Assembly (NCBI GenBank): GCA_037043015.1
Contig: CM073329.1
Coordinates: 13,718,648 to 13,782,647 of the forward strand
Length of the DNA stretch: 64,000 nucleotides
Direction of reading: 5' to 3'
Source of the DNA: Bryum argenteum
Lineage: Eukaryota; Streptophyta; Bryopsida; Bryales; Bryaceae
The position numbers were made by a program, and so were the translations under genes. Of the stretch, positions 25,105-35,319 are shown piece by piece; positions within the stretch are counted from its first letter, which is position 1, and each line of letters opens with the position of its first letter. The notes beneath the pieces are model-generated. The model ran no database searches. It saw only the letters and a list, made by a program, of their open reading frames with translations, and was not told where the DNA came from.

Positions 25105-25325
25105 GTTCTGGGAGGCCGCCCAAAACTATTTCTTCTTTAACTTTAGCTTCAGCTCTATCAAGAAATGTTTCTGGGCGGCCTCCCAGAACTATTTCCTCTT
25201 TAATTGCAGCTTCAGCTCTATCAAGAAATGTTTCTGGGCGGCCGCGCAGAACTATCTCGTATTCTGAAGCCTAGTCCAGCCCAAACAAGAAATGTTTTAG
25301 GGCTGCCGCCCAAAACTATTTCTTT
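25105..25325. repeat. 63-bp tandem array with GGGCGGCC palindromes
   Basis: Three to four units with 63-64 bp spacing. Each contains a near-palindrome: TGGGAGGCCGCCCA (25,109), TGGGCGGCCTCCCA (25,172), TGGGCGGCCGCGCA (25,235) and AGGGCTGCCGCCCA (25,299). The unit keeps frame, giving 21-residue repeats in an ORF from 25,026, but that ORF has no family match. The same palindrome dominates the array at 29.5-30.3 kb. Confidence 0.85.
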
Positions 25326-25393
25326 GTTAATTACTTATTACGGAAGTACCTAACTGACACAATCAGAAAGCTTTTGGGTTAGACTGCAGTAGC

Positions 25394-25876
25394 GTGTGTT
25401 CACCATCTAGTGTCTTTAGCGTTTTGACATCTGAATCCGTGCAGCGCTTCAAAGAACAAGCCATCGAGACTTTGGAGTCTGCTGGAAATGCCAAGAACAA
25501 GAAGGGGGAGACGCAGAACATCGTCTTGAATAGCGTTGGAGAGATTTGGCTCGTGATGTTATCGGATGCGGCGTATGTCAAGTGGGTTCAGGTCTTCTCG
25601 AAGTACCAGACACTTGAACTCCACGATCCCGACACAAAACAGCCGCTAAAGGAGGTCTACAACACCCTCAACGGGGTCATAAAGAAACACGAGGATGAGA
25701 AGATGGATTTGAATAAGAGAATGGAGAACATGATTGAGAGTATGAAGAAGGAAATGCAAGCCATGGTGGAGAGTGTGAAGATGACACAAGCACAAGCAAT
25801 GCCTTATGCTGCTACTTACGGAGTTACGGCTACGCACCTGGCGTGTACCCGACGATGTCATCTCCTGCCGGTATGA
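25394..25876 (+). CDS. Unidentified ORF with C-terminal coiled coil
   Basis: A 160-codon frame I do not recognise. The middle is helical and charged; from about residue 90 to 130 it reads VIKKHEDEKMDLNKRMENMI, then ESMKKEMQAMVESVK, typical of a coiled coil. After about 25,820 another frame continues with YAPGVYPTMSSPAGMITPAG, a Gly/Pro/Met-rich tail, so a 1-nt shift may separate body and tail. A CAG acceptor-like site sits just upstream near 25,388. It may be an exon of an unknown gene or transposon-borne protein. Confidence 0.4.
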   Translation: MCSPSSVFSVLTSESVQRFKEQAIETLESAGNAKNKKGETQNIVLNSVGEIWLVMLSDAAYVKWVQVFSKYQTLELHDPDTKQPLKEVYNTLNGVIKKHEDEKMDLNKRMENMIESMKKEMQAMVESVKMTQAQAMPYAATYGVTATHLACTRRCHLLPV

Positions 25877-26436
25877 TCACACCTGCTGGAATGATCCCTC
25901 ATTGGAGGATGATCCCTCATTCGAGAATGATCACTTTGGTTCACTCAGCCCTCTTATATCGCTCGCAGATTCTGATGGTGCTCATTCTTTCCAAAGTATG
26001 GTCTCAAACCGCATTTTCTAACCGCCTGTGCTGCTCCAATCCTCGCCAATCAATTGCGAATCAATTCTAAGTATCTGTCTTGTGAGGCGAGTTTTAATCT
26101 GTGAGCGGTAGAGACTTCTCTGCGGAGGTAATTGAAATAAGAGGTGCGCTTTCAAAAAAGTTCATTGGCTTGTTCGTGATCCCTAGTACAGAATAAGGAA
26201 CGGTAGAAATTATTGATGAACCAGGATGCTTGAATAGAAGTAGTGAAACAAGCGACGATTTAGGGAGTTGGAGATCACATTGGTCGGTGTAGCGGTTGCT
26301 GTTGTTTGCATTTGAGGTGAAGAGTTTTTTGTTCGTTTGAGGTTTCCGAACGAGTATTTTGGCGATTTGGTATTGAATCATTCTTACATTATTGTAGCTC
26401 GATTAATGTGTATTTTTTGTGTATTTTTTGTGCATT

Positions 26437-26591
26437 TTGGGAGCCTATCTACCCACCTTGATGATATTGAAGAGAAGCATCAAGCTGAACTTGCAAAGAT
26501 TCGAAGCGAGAATGATGCAAAAGTCAATGGCTTGATAGAAGAGATTCGTAGCTTGAAACAGCCGTTGGCAAAAGACAAAGCGGTATTGTGA
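26437..26591 (+). CDS. Short coiled-coil ORF fragment
   Basis: The frame encodes STHLDDIEEKHQAELAKIR, SENDAKVNGLIEEIRSLKQ and PLAKDKAVL, then a stop. The heptad-like charge pattern suggests a coiled coil. It lies 560 bases after another coiled-coil ORF on the same strand and could be a further exon of that gene. No family is recognised. Confidence 0.3.
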
Positions 26592-26799
26592 GAGCGTGTA
26601 AGCTCTCTTTTGCTTAAGTGTTACTAATAATGGATTTTTATTAATGAATTGTTTGCAAACCATGACATCTTGAGGTAATTTGATGGATTTATGATAATTG
26701 AGTTTTGAATGCAATAGGTATATTAAAGATTAGTTGTCACAAGGCCTTTGGTAGATTATTTAGCATGAATTTTGAGCTTAGTTTAGATTAGGAGTGATT

Positions 26800-26901
26800 G
26801 GTTCGATAAGGAAGGACTAGAGGAGGTAAAAAGCCCCCTAGTGGATCCTTGGTTCGATAAGGAAGGACTAGAGGAGGTAAAAAGCCCCCTAGTGGATCCT
26901 T
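26800..26901. repeat. 51-bp tandem repeat, two copies
   Basis: Identical units starting ggttcgataaggaaggacta at 26,800 and 26,851; a third start (ggtttgatt) follows at 26,902 and then diverges. Confidence 0.9.
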
Positions 26902-27384
26902 GGTTTGATTAGCGTAAGAATTAGGGACTTGGAGTTGGGTTAGAAATTTACCATGGGCCTTGTACAAGTAGTCTTTGATGTCCTTGTTGTGTTTGAAATT
27001 TGGTTGTTGAGAGATTCATTCATCTAACCTTGTGGTAGCATGTGGGAGCTACATCCATTGATGAAGTCGTGGATGGGATGGAGGCTTCAAGGACGGAGCG
27101 CGTGGAGTGGCGGTCATTCATCCATGCCTTAGTTAGGGCTTAGGCCTTAGTTAGGGTTATGGTGAGCCGCCTCTTTGGCGGCTCCCATTTGGTACTTAAT
27201 AGCTTGTTTCCAAGCTATCTTCACCTCTTCCATTTCCTCTTAGTTTAGGTTAGAGTAGGAGAAGGGAGGCCTTGGGCCTCCTTCTCCTCCATTTTGTTCA
27301 CCTACCTATCCATCTATGTAGTTAGGAGGAGGAAGGCCATGGGCCTCCTTTTTCTCTTTGTTCACCTTGATCATCTTTCTTGAA

Positions 27385-27580
27385 TTGTTAGTAGTTAGGA
27401 GAAGGAGAGCCCTTCTCAAAATGATCTTGTTGTTGAAGTGTTAGTAGTTAGGAGAAGGAGAGCCCTTCTCAAAATGATCTTGTTGTTGAAGTGTTAGTAG
27501 TTAGGAGAAGGAGAGCCCTTCTCAAAATGATCTTGTTGTTGAAGTGTTAGTAGTTAGGAGAAGGAGAGCCTTTCTCAAAT
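27385..27580. repeat. 53-bp tandem repeat, about 3.7 copies
   Basis: Units containing gttagtagttaggagaagga start near 27,385, 27,438, 27,491 and 27,544; the last is partial. The copies are nearly identical, so the expansion is recent or the array is homogenised. Confidence 0.9.
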
Positions 27581-28458
27581 TGCTTGTCTTGCCTCACTCA
27601 TCTTCCTCCTCCTTATTGAGTTCCTTTGTTATTAAGATAAAGAGCTTGTTCTTGCCCTATGAAAGCCAGCCAGATTGTTTCCCCCATAACTCACTCGATT
27701 TTTCTTCAACTCCTCTGAGATTTCTACACTAGATAGAGCTCTAGTAGAGCTTTCCAATGGTATAAAGCATGCTCAATTCCGAGTTGTAGAGAGGGAGATA
27801 TGAGCTTCCAAAGTCGGGGTGTTGAAAAAGTTTTCCCCCCGGCAGTGGCAAAAACCGCCACAGTCAAACAACAATCAGTCTTAGCTCGTTGATCTTCTGC
27901 CTTTGAGATTTTAGGGGCGTGTGCACATTGAGCTTAGCTTTCCAAAAAGCTATGGCACGCCCCATTTGGACCTAAGACGAAGGAATGGCAATCAAAAGAG
28001 TAGAGACCACTTCCAAGCCATCCGGCCGGTGGTTCTCTTCTTCTTCTTCCCTATTTCCTTGTCTTCTTCTTGTCTTCCTTCTTCCCCTCTTCTTTTCTCA
28101 TCTAATCTTGCTCTTCAAAACCCCTTGTGACCAAATGCCACCTCATGGTGGTTTTTGGGTTCACAGGTATGTATGAGTTTTATTTAATTTAAATTTACTT
28201 AATATACTTAGTTTATGATTTGAGTTTTCTAATACTTTGTGTTTATTATTTGCATAGACGTCTTGTTAGTGATAACTATGTGAAGAACTACATAAAACGT
28301 TTGAAAAAAAACGATGAAAAATTAAAAACGGCATTTGAGGGGTGATCTTATGCTAAAAGTCTAATGCAAATTAAAATAAGTGTAATATTAATTTATTTCG
28401 TTATGAGAATTTATTTTGTTGGTTATTTTGTTATTTTTTTGTTATTTTATTTTCACAG

Positions 28459-29495
28459 CGTCCAACTCGATGGGATGATGATTCTGAGGAGAATTCGAAG
28501 AAAGCGAGGCGTGTCCCCTTGCAATCATAGGAGGCCGGGCCGAGCCTTGTATCTGCAGTTGTGGAACCAGGAACAGTCTCAGAAGAAAGTCCCAGAGGAA
28601 TAGTCCCTTTGTTTGGTTCTAATTGTATTCCGGTGAATTTTTATGTGAGCTCCGGGGGACGGTTCCGGGCAGGGCAGCCAAAAAAATTTCGCACGGGCAT
28701 CCCCGAAACCGGCCCCCAGAATTTTCAGAACTTCTTGCACCTCCGTTGCATTTGGCAGAGCCACCACGCCTTCTTCTACCGCTCGGGAGGCAAATCCCCC
28801 TCCACAGTCCCGCCCTTAGACGCGAGGGAACTGCACCTTACGCAGTACGACATCGAGAATCACCAGGTGACTAAACCCCGTACCGACGAGGAAACGCCTC
28901 TTTGTTTGGAAGTCTTCTTGATTACCGATTGCCGATGATTTCTGATGTTGGAACTCTTCGTATGTCATTTGCAGGCAATTCCTGCTGATGCCCGCGCGGA
29001 GGTAGACATAGACAACAAGAGTGATTCGGTAGGTTTTCATCTATCATAGTCTGCCACTGGGGTTAGAATCCTCCGGGTTGATCCATTCATGAGTTCTTGG
29101 TGTAGATTATTTTTGTACCAATGTAGTGGGGCCGTTCCCCTAAAATCAGAGCGAGTCGCTTGTATCAATGTGATATTCATGAGTTCGCTCATCTTGATTA
29201 TTGCGAAAGAAGAACTTTTTTCATACGTGACCCTTGTCGTAAATTCTCAGAATCCAATTCATTACGCTGCAATTTCTTACAGGGCCATGAGGCGATCACG
29301 GGCTTAGCCGCGCGTGTTCAGGAGCGGCTAGGAACTGAGGATTGCCCACTAGCACCGTCGGCTTCGTTAGAACCTCTTGCGAATGCTCTACCGGTAGTCT
29401 CTCCAATTGACAACTCTCTAGCGCTAGCCGCCTCTACCACTCAGCCTCCACTGGTTGGGACTCTTATCGAGCAGTGCAATGCGTCTATTCTCTGA
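28459..29495 (+). CDS. Spliced gene of unknown function (three exons inferred)
   Basis: Three coding segments share frame across GT-AG introns, all phase 0: about 28,459-28,866, 28,975-29,028 and 29,283-29,495. Junctions: caccag then gtgactaaac; tttgcag then gcaattcctg; gattcg then gtaggttttc; ttcttacag then ggccatgagg. The product is low-complexity (DDDSEENSKKAR near the start; an Ala/Pro/Ser/Leu-rich end), with no family I recognise. One TAG at 28,528-28,530 interrupts the first segment, unless splicing enters right after it, since TAG also supplies an AG. Possible earlier exons lie at 28,135-28,166 and 28,257-28,340. The FCP1-like exon at 30,611 lies downstream on the same strand and may belong to this gene, with the palindrome array in the intron. 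Confidence 0.4.
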
Positions 29496-29528
29496 ACCAA
29501 CCGTTTGTCATGTTTGATGATTGCAAGG

Positions 29529-30318
29529 AACATTCCGGGTGGCCGTCCACATTTTCTCCAAGCTTGGGATTTCTGGGCGGCCTTCCAGATTGTCTCCATG
29601 TTTGGGACCACAAGGCGCTAGCATAGTATCGTACTCTTTTCGGCCCAATCGGTTTTCTGGGCGGCCGTCCAGATTCTCTCCAACCTTGGAGTTTCTGGGC
29701 GGACATCTAGATTGTCCCCATGCTTGGGATGACTAGGCGCTAGTATAGTATCGTCCCCTATCCAGCCTTCAGTTTTTCGAGGAGCGCTTGGTTCCTTCGA
29801 TGAAGATCTTAGGACCGCGGTTCAGATGTATGACGCTCGCCCTCGACCATTCAACCTACTCCCCTCACGGCTAATCTTTAAGGCTCCCTCAGTTTTCTGG
29901 GCGGTCGTCCAGATTCTCTCCAAACTTGGGATTTTTGGGCGGCCTCCCAGGTTGTCTCCATGCTTGGGATCACTAGGCGCTAGCATAGTATCGTACCCTT
30001 TTCGCCCCCCTCGGTTTTCTTGGCGGCCGTCCAGATTCTCTCCAAGCTTGGGGTTTCTGGGCGGCCACCCACATTGTCCCCATGCTTGGAATCACTAGGC
30101 GATAGTATAGTGTCGTCCTCTATTCAGACTTCAGTTTTTCGAGGAGCGTTGGGTTCCTTTCTATGACGATCTTTGGACCGCGGTTCAGATGTATGACGCT
30201 CGCCTTCGACCATTGAACCAACTCCCCCCCCCTAGGCTTTTCTTGATGTGTCCCTTAGTTTTCTGGGCAGCCGTCCAGATTCTCTCCAAGCATGGGATTT
30301 TTGGGCGGCCATATAGTT
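29529..30318. repeat. ~364-bp tandem array built on GGGCGGCCGTCC palindromes
   Basis: Two full units and a 55-bp third, with starts near 29,535, 29,897 and 30,263. Each unit contains two pairs of near-palindromes of the form CTGGGCGGCCGTCCAG, separated by aagcttggg or a variant and followed by the phrase actaggcgctagcatagtat. At least ten palindrome copies are present (29,535; 29,572; 29,656; 29,693; 29,897; 29,935; 30,018; 30,053; 30,263; 30,302). The array lies between two coding segments of the same strand, so it may be intronic. Confidence 0.88.
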
Positions 30319-30610
30319 ACCTTTATAGTACATAATTATCAAGTCGTTCCTTCCAAGTTGTTCTGGAGGATGATGTAATGACTCACGACGTCTACACCGC
30401 GCTTCAAATGGTTGTGATCGCTTTCCCCAGTTTTGCTCACCAGCCATCCCCGAATTTCACCACCCACATTTATTCAAAACGGTCGTCCAGAAAATGCGTG
30501 CCTCCCTCTATTGCATGGTCGATCACGGCGGTTCTCGGTACTTCATGTTTGCATATGCTTTCTAGTTGGATCATGGGCTGCCTATTTTTATAAGGCCATA
30601 GTATTTACAG

Positions 30611-31321
30611 GTCACGTATCCTGCGTACAAGAAAATACCACCCAGGTTCATGAAGTATTTTGTTATATTAGAGCTTGATGGCGGGCTCTGTGATATCAAG
30701 CACGACAATGGGTTTCTTCAGAACCAGCCCTTGGATTGTGTTCAACCATCCTTCTTTGAGGGGGCGGACTTCCGTCCCCAGACCCGGACAATCTTCAAAG
30801 ACTATGTCCTTAGGTGTCGCCCGGGAGTGCGGGAATTCCTCGAGTTTCTCACTAGCGTATGCCACGTTGGTATTTGGACTAGGATGCCGAGGAATATCAC
30901 GCAGGGTATGGTCAGGTTTCTTTTCCAGAGACTGACGCAACCAAGAGAAATCCTCTCTGTCGAAGATTGCACTCACATCATTGAAACCAGGCCGCAGTCC
31001 GAGTGTCGATGTCCGGTTAGAGAGTGTTGGTGGCGCCCATATCCATGTCCAGGTCACCCATGTACGATGCGGCTTAACCTCATGGCCACCGAGAGGACTT
31101 ACGTCTGGCATGTCGGGCACCCAAGAGATAGGCTGCACGTTAAGGTTGTTCACAAGATGGTGTGGGGCCAAACCAGATTCTGTAAGCCCGATATATGTCT
31201 AAATGCGTCCAACACCCTCCTCATAGACTCCAGCCCCAAATCGGCACTGCTCAATTCTCGATACAATGCAATATTCTCCATCGTTTACAAGGGCAATTCC
31301 AACGATCACGTGCTCTGCTAG
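30611..31321 (+). CDS. FCP1/NIF-like HAD phosphatase domain exon, catalytic residues altered
   Basis: FCP1-like proteins are HAD-superfamily phosphatases acting on Ser/Thr phosphoproteins. An exon opening after the acceptor atttacag at 30,610 reads in phase into YPAYKKIPPRFMKYFVILEL. Counting from the Met at 30,650: motif I FVILELDGGLCDI (residues 4-16), the conserved CRPGVREFLEFL (56-67) and VGIWTRMP (73-80), a Cys-rich insert (residues 107-138), and motif III NTLLIDSSPKSALLN (188-202). The usual DxDGT nucleophile Asp is Glu here, and the usual Asp-Asp of motif III is Asp-Ser, so catalysis is doubtful; relaxed motifs also occur in some plant homologues. The ORF ends at TAG 31,319-31,321, but the same frame stays open to 31,624 (SVAKYIFHIVKSGKSIPRFM), which could be the true tail. 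Confidence 0.72.
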   Translation, partial: VTYPAYKKIPPRFMKYFVILELDGGLCDIKHDNGFLQNQPLDCVQPSFFEGADFRPQTRTIFKDYVLRCRPGVREFLEFLTSVCHVGIWTRMPRNITQGMVRFLFQRLTQPREILSVEDCTHIIETRPQSECRCPVRECWWRPYPCPGHPCTMRLNLMATERTYVWHVGHPRDRLHVKVVHKMVWGQTRFCKPDICLNASNTLLIDSSPKSALLNSRYNAIFSIVYKGNSNDHVLC

Positions 31322-31624
31322 TCTGTGGCGAAGTACATTTTCCACATCGTTAAGTCCGGAAAAAGTATTCCGCGCTTCATGGCCTATACTTGGAAATACA
31401 ACGGCCAAGAGCTGGACCGTTCGCTACGTGCCAGTGTGTTCACTTTTAAAGTCCAAGTTTGTGCCAAGTACACGGACCGATCCCTTGAACTGGAGAACTT
31501 GGATGATATTCCGTCTACGCACTCACAGAGAGGAGCCGACTATTTCACTTGTCGCAGGGTGCCCGCAGGTAATGCCTCGTCTCTAATGCAGTGTGAAGCA
31601 CGGTTTTGTCGGCGGTATCGTTGA
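31322..31624 (+). pseudogene. In-frame continuation of the FCP1-like exon past TAG
   Basis: The reading frame continues after the TAG at 31,319 for about 100 codons with a protein-like composition (SIPRFMAYTWKYNG, ELENLDDIPSTHSQRGADYF, a Cys-rich end) before TGA. It is either the lost C-terminal part of the gene or a chance open frame; I favour the former. Confidence 0.4.
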
Positions 31625-31948
31625 TATCGTAGGTTCCGGGGTTCGTACGTCCTTGATACCGCGGAAGGCGCCGGTTCCTCCGATGGCGACGGTGCAGTGA
31701 CTTACATGTGACGCCTTGGATGCTCATCGCATTGGATGCTTAACGTTGACGGTGAGTTTTGCCTTCTACTAGTTCGTGCACTTCCTCGTCCCTTTCTCCT
31801 TGTTTGTGACTATGCATGTTGCCATATTCATGTCTCTCCCCTCCCCCCCTCATACCACGTACTTCACTAATATTCCACACGAGTCTCTAATTCTTGCCTT
31901 CCTTGAGCTGCTCCATCTCCTCTGCCCCTTGAACGTAAGGGGTCTTGA

Positions 31949-32509
31949 CAGTCTCCAATCGCTTACAGATAAGGCTTGGTAACCATCGCATGTTGAGTTG
32001 ATCTAAAGCAGTCATCGTAACGCTAAACTTGAAGAGCATTTTTGGGCACTTAATGGTTTTCATGATCTTTTTAAAGGCAATCAGAGACTTCATAGTGGAG
32101 AGTAGACTTAGGATTGTGCTCCTTCCTGCTCTTGCATTGTACTTACACTCAAAGAATTGCTGACTTCTCTATCGCGGATTTCCTCAGTGCTGAGCTCTTG
32201 GATTACAGAATCAGTAGCAGTGAAAAATTGTTCAATTCTACTGATATTGTAATCCAAGTACTCGACACCTAGGGAATCCCGATAGAGAAGTCTGCAATTC
32301 ATTGGGTGTAAGTACGGAGCGAGAGCTGGAAGAAGCACAATCCCAAGTCTACTCTCCACTTTAAAGTTTAAAGTCTCTCATTACCTTAGAAAATCCTCAA
32401 TACCAGTAAATGCTCGAAATTGCTCTTTAAGCTTAGTGTTATGATCATTGCCTTGGATCAACTCGACATCACATGGTTACGGAGGCTAATTTGTAAACAA
32501 TTGAAGACT
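31949..32509. repeat. Long inverted repeat from a BTB-gene fragment
   Basis: Two arms of about 230 bp (31,949-32,177 and 32,278-32,509) face each other around a ~100-bp loop. The inner pair is gacttctctatcg / cgatagagaagtc; outer parts include caatcgcttaca against tgtaaacaattg, with moderate divergence. Both arms encode the same peptides in opposite directions (MLFKFSVTMTALDQL versus MLFKLSVMIIALDQL). The right side of the loop encodes ESRLGIVLLPALAP on the minus strand, as does the end of the BTB frame at 33.9 kb (ESRLGFVILLALAR). A transcript through it would fold into a long hairpin. Confidence 0.75.
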
Positions 32510-33885
32510 TTCCAGATTTACAGGCACTGGAGACGGAACAACTTAAGGCAGATAAGTTTTACAGACCTGAGTTTTGTAGTTATTGGGATGGAGTTGTGGT
32601 GAAGGAGAAGAAGATGTTTCATTTCTCCTCTTGCTCGTATCACATTCTCTTAACTACTCGAGCTACTATTAAGTTGGACTTGATGATTTTTAATAAATTT
32701 GGCCTCCCATCCCGCACACGAGGCGTGGAATTCTTCGTATATTGGTCTCATTTCTGCTCGTCTCTGCTTATATCCCGCTTCTGTGCCGCCCAATACCCGG
32801 GTCTCGACATTCAAATGTTTTGAACGGCCGTTCAGATCTTCTGTTGCGTAATCCTGCGCCGACTCTCAACTAATACGTTGTCGTGACTCTTAGTTTATGA
32901 GCATCATGGTTCTCCACTGTCGTTTAGGAGTTCCCTGTATTGGTCCGGGACGACCCTAAACTAGCACACCCTCGTAGATTCAACCTTGGTGACTTACATG
33001 GTTCTCGATTGTCGTTCAGAAACTGAAAAATTTGTATGTCAAACTAAAGAACAACCAAGCATACGTTGACAAGCATAATAATATCATATGTCTTTAGCTC
33101 CGATAACAAATAAAAAGAAGAAGACTATCTTAGAGTTGCGTATCGACATTCCAGTCGTCACACTCGTTACTGCTTCGATCCGGGCTTTCTTTGCACTCAC
33201 TCGTACGCGTCCCTGCTTCGATTCGGGCTCCCTCTGCAAAATCCCGGTCGCGGTGATAAAATTTAGAGCTAGTACTGAGCAGGTTTGAGAACCAAAACAC
33301 ATTAGGATCTCCATACAGAATGCCATTACAGACAAATTTATCTGTGGTTCAATGAAACAAACAATGTCTTTTCAAATTCCGGTTTACAACCTCTCTTCAA
33401 AGCATGCAAACAAACTGTATTGCAGAATCATAATTGCAGATGCCTGCACATCTCCGCTCTCACAAACGCTCTTAGTTTCTTGTAATCACGAACAACACTA
33501 GTTAAGTTGAATTTCTAAAACACAAGATATTTACAACCTCGGCCTCGAGATGAAAAACTATGACTTGATTTGATAAATGCGTTCAAGTTCATTATGAACT
33601 GAAGTTCGAAACAAAAACCTCCTTGTAGATCAACTGTCGGTCCGAAAGTACTTACTTCTCGCTTTGAAGCTTCGAAGTGCTTGCTGACGTGAATCTTCGA
33701 ACAAAGCATGCAGAAAAATTCGATGCACTTGCTCAGCGTTGGTCTTCATCTGCCCAAGGAAGACAGGTACCTTGATAACTTCATCGTAATTTCCAAGTAT
33801 ATAGTTGTAACAAGTTTCACTGCTACTGATTTTGTAATTTAAGTGCTCGGCACTGTCAAAAATTCGTATAGTGATGCCAGCAATT
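32510..33885. other. No recognisable gene
   Basis: Contains one perfect palindrome, TGAACGGCCGTTCA, at 32,820-32,833. The part 33,700-33,885 has wording similar to the loop of the inverted repeat (actgatattgtaat versus actgattttgtaat) and may be 3' sequence of the BTB pseudogene. No gene is supported. Confidence 0.4.
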
Positions 33886-34455
33886 CTAAAGGTTCAATTT
33901 CCTAGCTAGAGCTAGAAGAATTACAAACCCAAGTCTACTCTCCACTTTAAAGACTGTCATCGCCATATAAAGATTCACAAAATGTTGATCGATGGCACCA
34001 CTCAACTGCGGCACTTGGACGTCGGCTTCGTTGGTAGTGTACAAAACGAGACAAACGTAACTCAATACATTCCGGTGTGCTTCCATAGAACCACCCCATG
34101 CATGGATTGTGATATCCGTGGGAATTCCTTCTTCCAGCATATTCAGCACAAAATCCGAACATCTCCACTTCACATCTGCTCTCCTTGTTGTTGATTCTTT
34201 TAAAGACAGAAACTTTGAGATGTCCACATTCAAACGAGGAACCGAGGAAATGAGGAACCGACTCCATACTCTGTAGTGCAATGTCACCCTACGCCATACG
34301 GATAGCTTTCGTGCTGTCAGAGAACATATGAAAGGGACAAAGTCATCTTTGGAACAAAAGCTCCAGTAGAACTCACATGTGTTGCAATGGAACATATCAA
34401 AGTGAGGAAAAAAAAACTCGTGTAGCCCGTCAGCTCCGTCAGTTGGTGACCACAA
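33886..34455 (-). pseudogene. BTB/POZ-domain protein fragment (At1g21780-like)
   Basis: BTB/POZ proteins of this type act as adaptors for cullin-3 ubiquitin ligases. The minus-strand frame encodes VPRLNVDISKFLSLKES, then CSDFVLNMLEEGIPTDITIH, AWGGSMEAHRNVLS, matching the BTB entry of At1g21780-like proteins (L.RMLEE.I.TD.TI...DG...AHKA.LS). The lead-in resembles the region before BTB in that family. After NVLS the homology fades and the core BTB helices are not clear, so the domain is incomplete. The C-terminal ESRLGFVILLALAR also appears in the nearby inverted repeat. Likely a fragment or decayed copy. Confidence 0.6.
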
Positions 34456-34792
34456 GGTGATGATTATCGGTTCATGCTTATTACTTTACTTAGTCAAATC
34501 AGGTTACACTCCATGCACGTTCTCTCGATATTGATTAAAATAATTGTTGTATTCTTTCTCTAAGCTGTTGATGGATTAGCTTGGGGTTCCTTAGATATCA
34601 TGGATGCAAAAAGTCATTGGGTGACTGATGTGTAGTCACTTGATATATGCTGAATATTTGAATTTGGAAGCTTTGAAAGGGCTTCTTGTTGTGCGTCTTG
34701 GGGCTCAGCATGTTAGATGATTCGGTACACTCGCTTTTTCTGTTGCACAACATCTGGTTAAAAAAAAGATATAGACACGATGACTTCAGTCT

Positions 34793-35305
34793 ACTTATAT
34801 TAGGAGAAAACTTGAAAGTTCTAGTATCGTGTAATCATGTTTCAGGACTGCAGTTCGGAAACCCGGGTGATGTAGTGATTCTCAAGAATGTGTTGAAATT
34901 CACCTTATCTTTGCTATATATTCTTCTTTGATACATTGTCGGGATCATGAACTCTGATGGAGGGTGCTATTATAGGATAGAGGAGGGAGGTGTAATACCA
35001 CTTATATTAGGAAATAAATCTTAAAAGTTCCTGTAACGTGTAATCATGTTTCAGGACTGCGGTTCGGAAACACTACTGATGAAGTGATTCTCAAGAATGT
35101 GTTGGAATTCCCCTTGTCTTTGCGATATTCCTCTCAAATACATTGTTGGGTTCATGAATTCTGATGGAGGGTGCTATTATAGGATAAAGGAGGGAGGTGT
35201 AGTACCACTTATATTAGGAAACAAGACTTGAAAGTTCCAATTCAGAGTATTGTTTTCAGACTGCAGTTCAATACACTGGTGATGATTCTCAATAATGTGT
35301 TGACA
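34793..35305. repeat. 207-bp tandem repeat, 2.5 copies
   Basis: Units start acttatattagga at 34,793, 35,000 and 35,207 (the last is partial). Shared phrases include tcatgtttcaggactgc and ctgatggagggtgctattat. No coding frame survives across units. Confidence 0.9.
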
Positions 35306-35319
35306 ATTAGTGCATACTA

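Larger units (their letters stand above)
26735..28166. repeat. LTR-like region with internal tandem repeats
   Basis: The start at 26,735 reads TGTCACAAGG, like a gypsy LTR end. Inside are 51-bp and 53-bp tandem repeats, pyrimidine-rich tracts, and the phrase gctttccaatggtataaagc near 27,745, which resembles untranslated parts of plant LTRs. I could not match a target duplication to any right end, so the borders are uncertain. It could be a solo LTR or a decayed retrotransposon. Confidence 0.35.

Noticed and set aside
25026-25274. ORF with 21-residue repeats (SGRPPRTISSL...)
   Set aside because: The repeats follow from a 63-bp DNA array whose core is a palindrome also found outside coding frames; no evidence of a protein.
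27110-27180. Telomere-like repeat (ttagggtt-like phrases)
   Set aside because: Only a few irregular copies of ttaggg/ttagtt occur, not a tandem TTTAGGG array.
29485-30098. ORFs over the palindrome array on both strands
   Set aside because: They only translate the GGGCGGCC repeat units; both strands look alike because the motif is palindromic.
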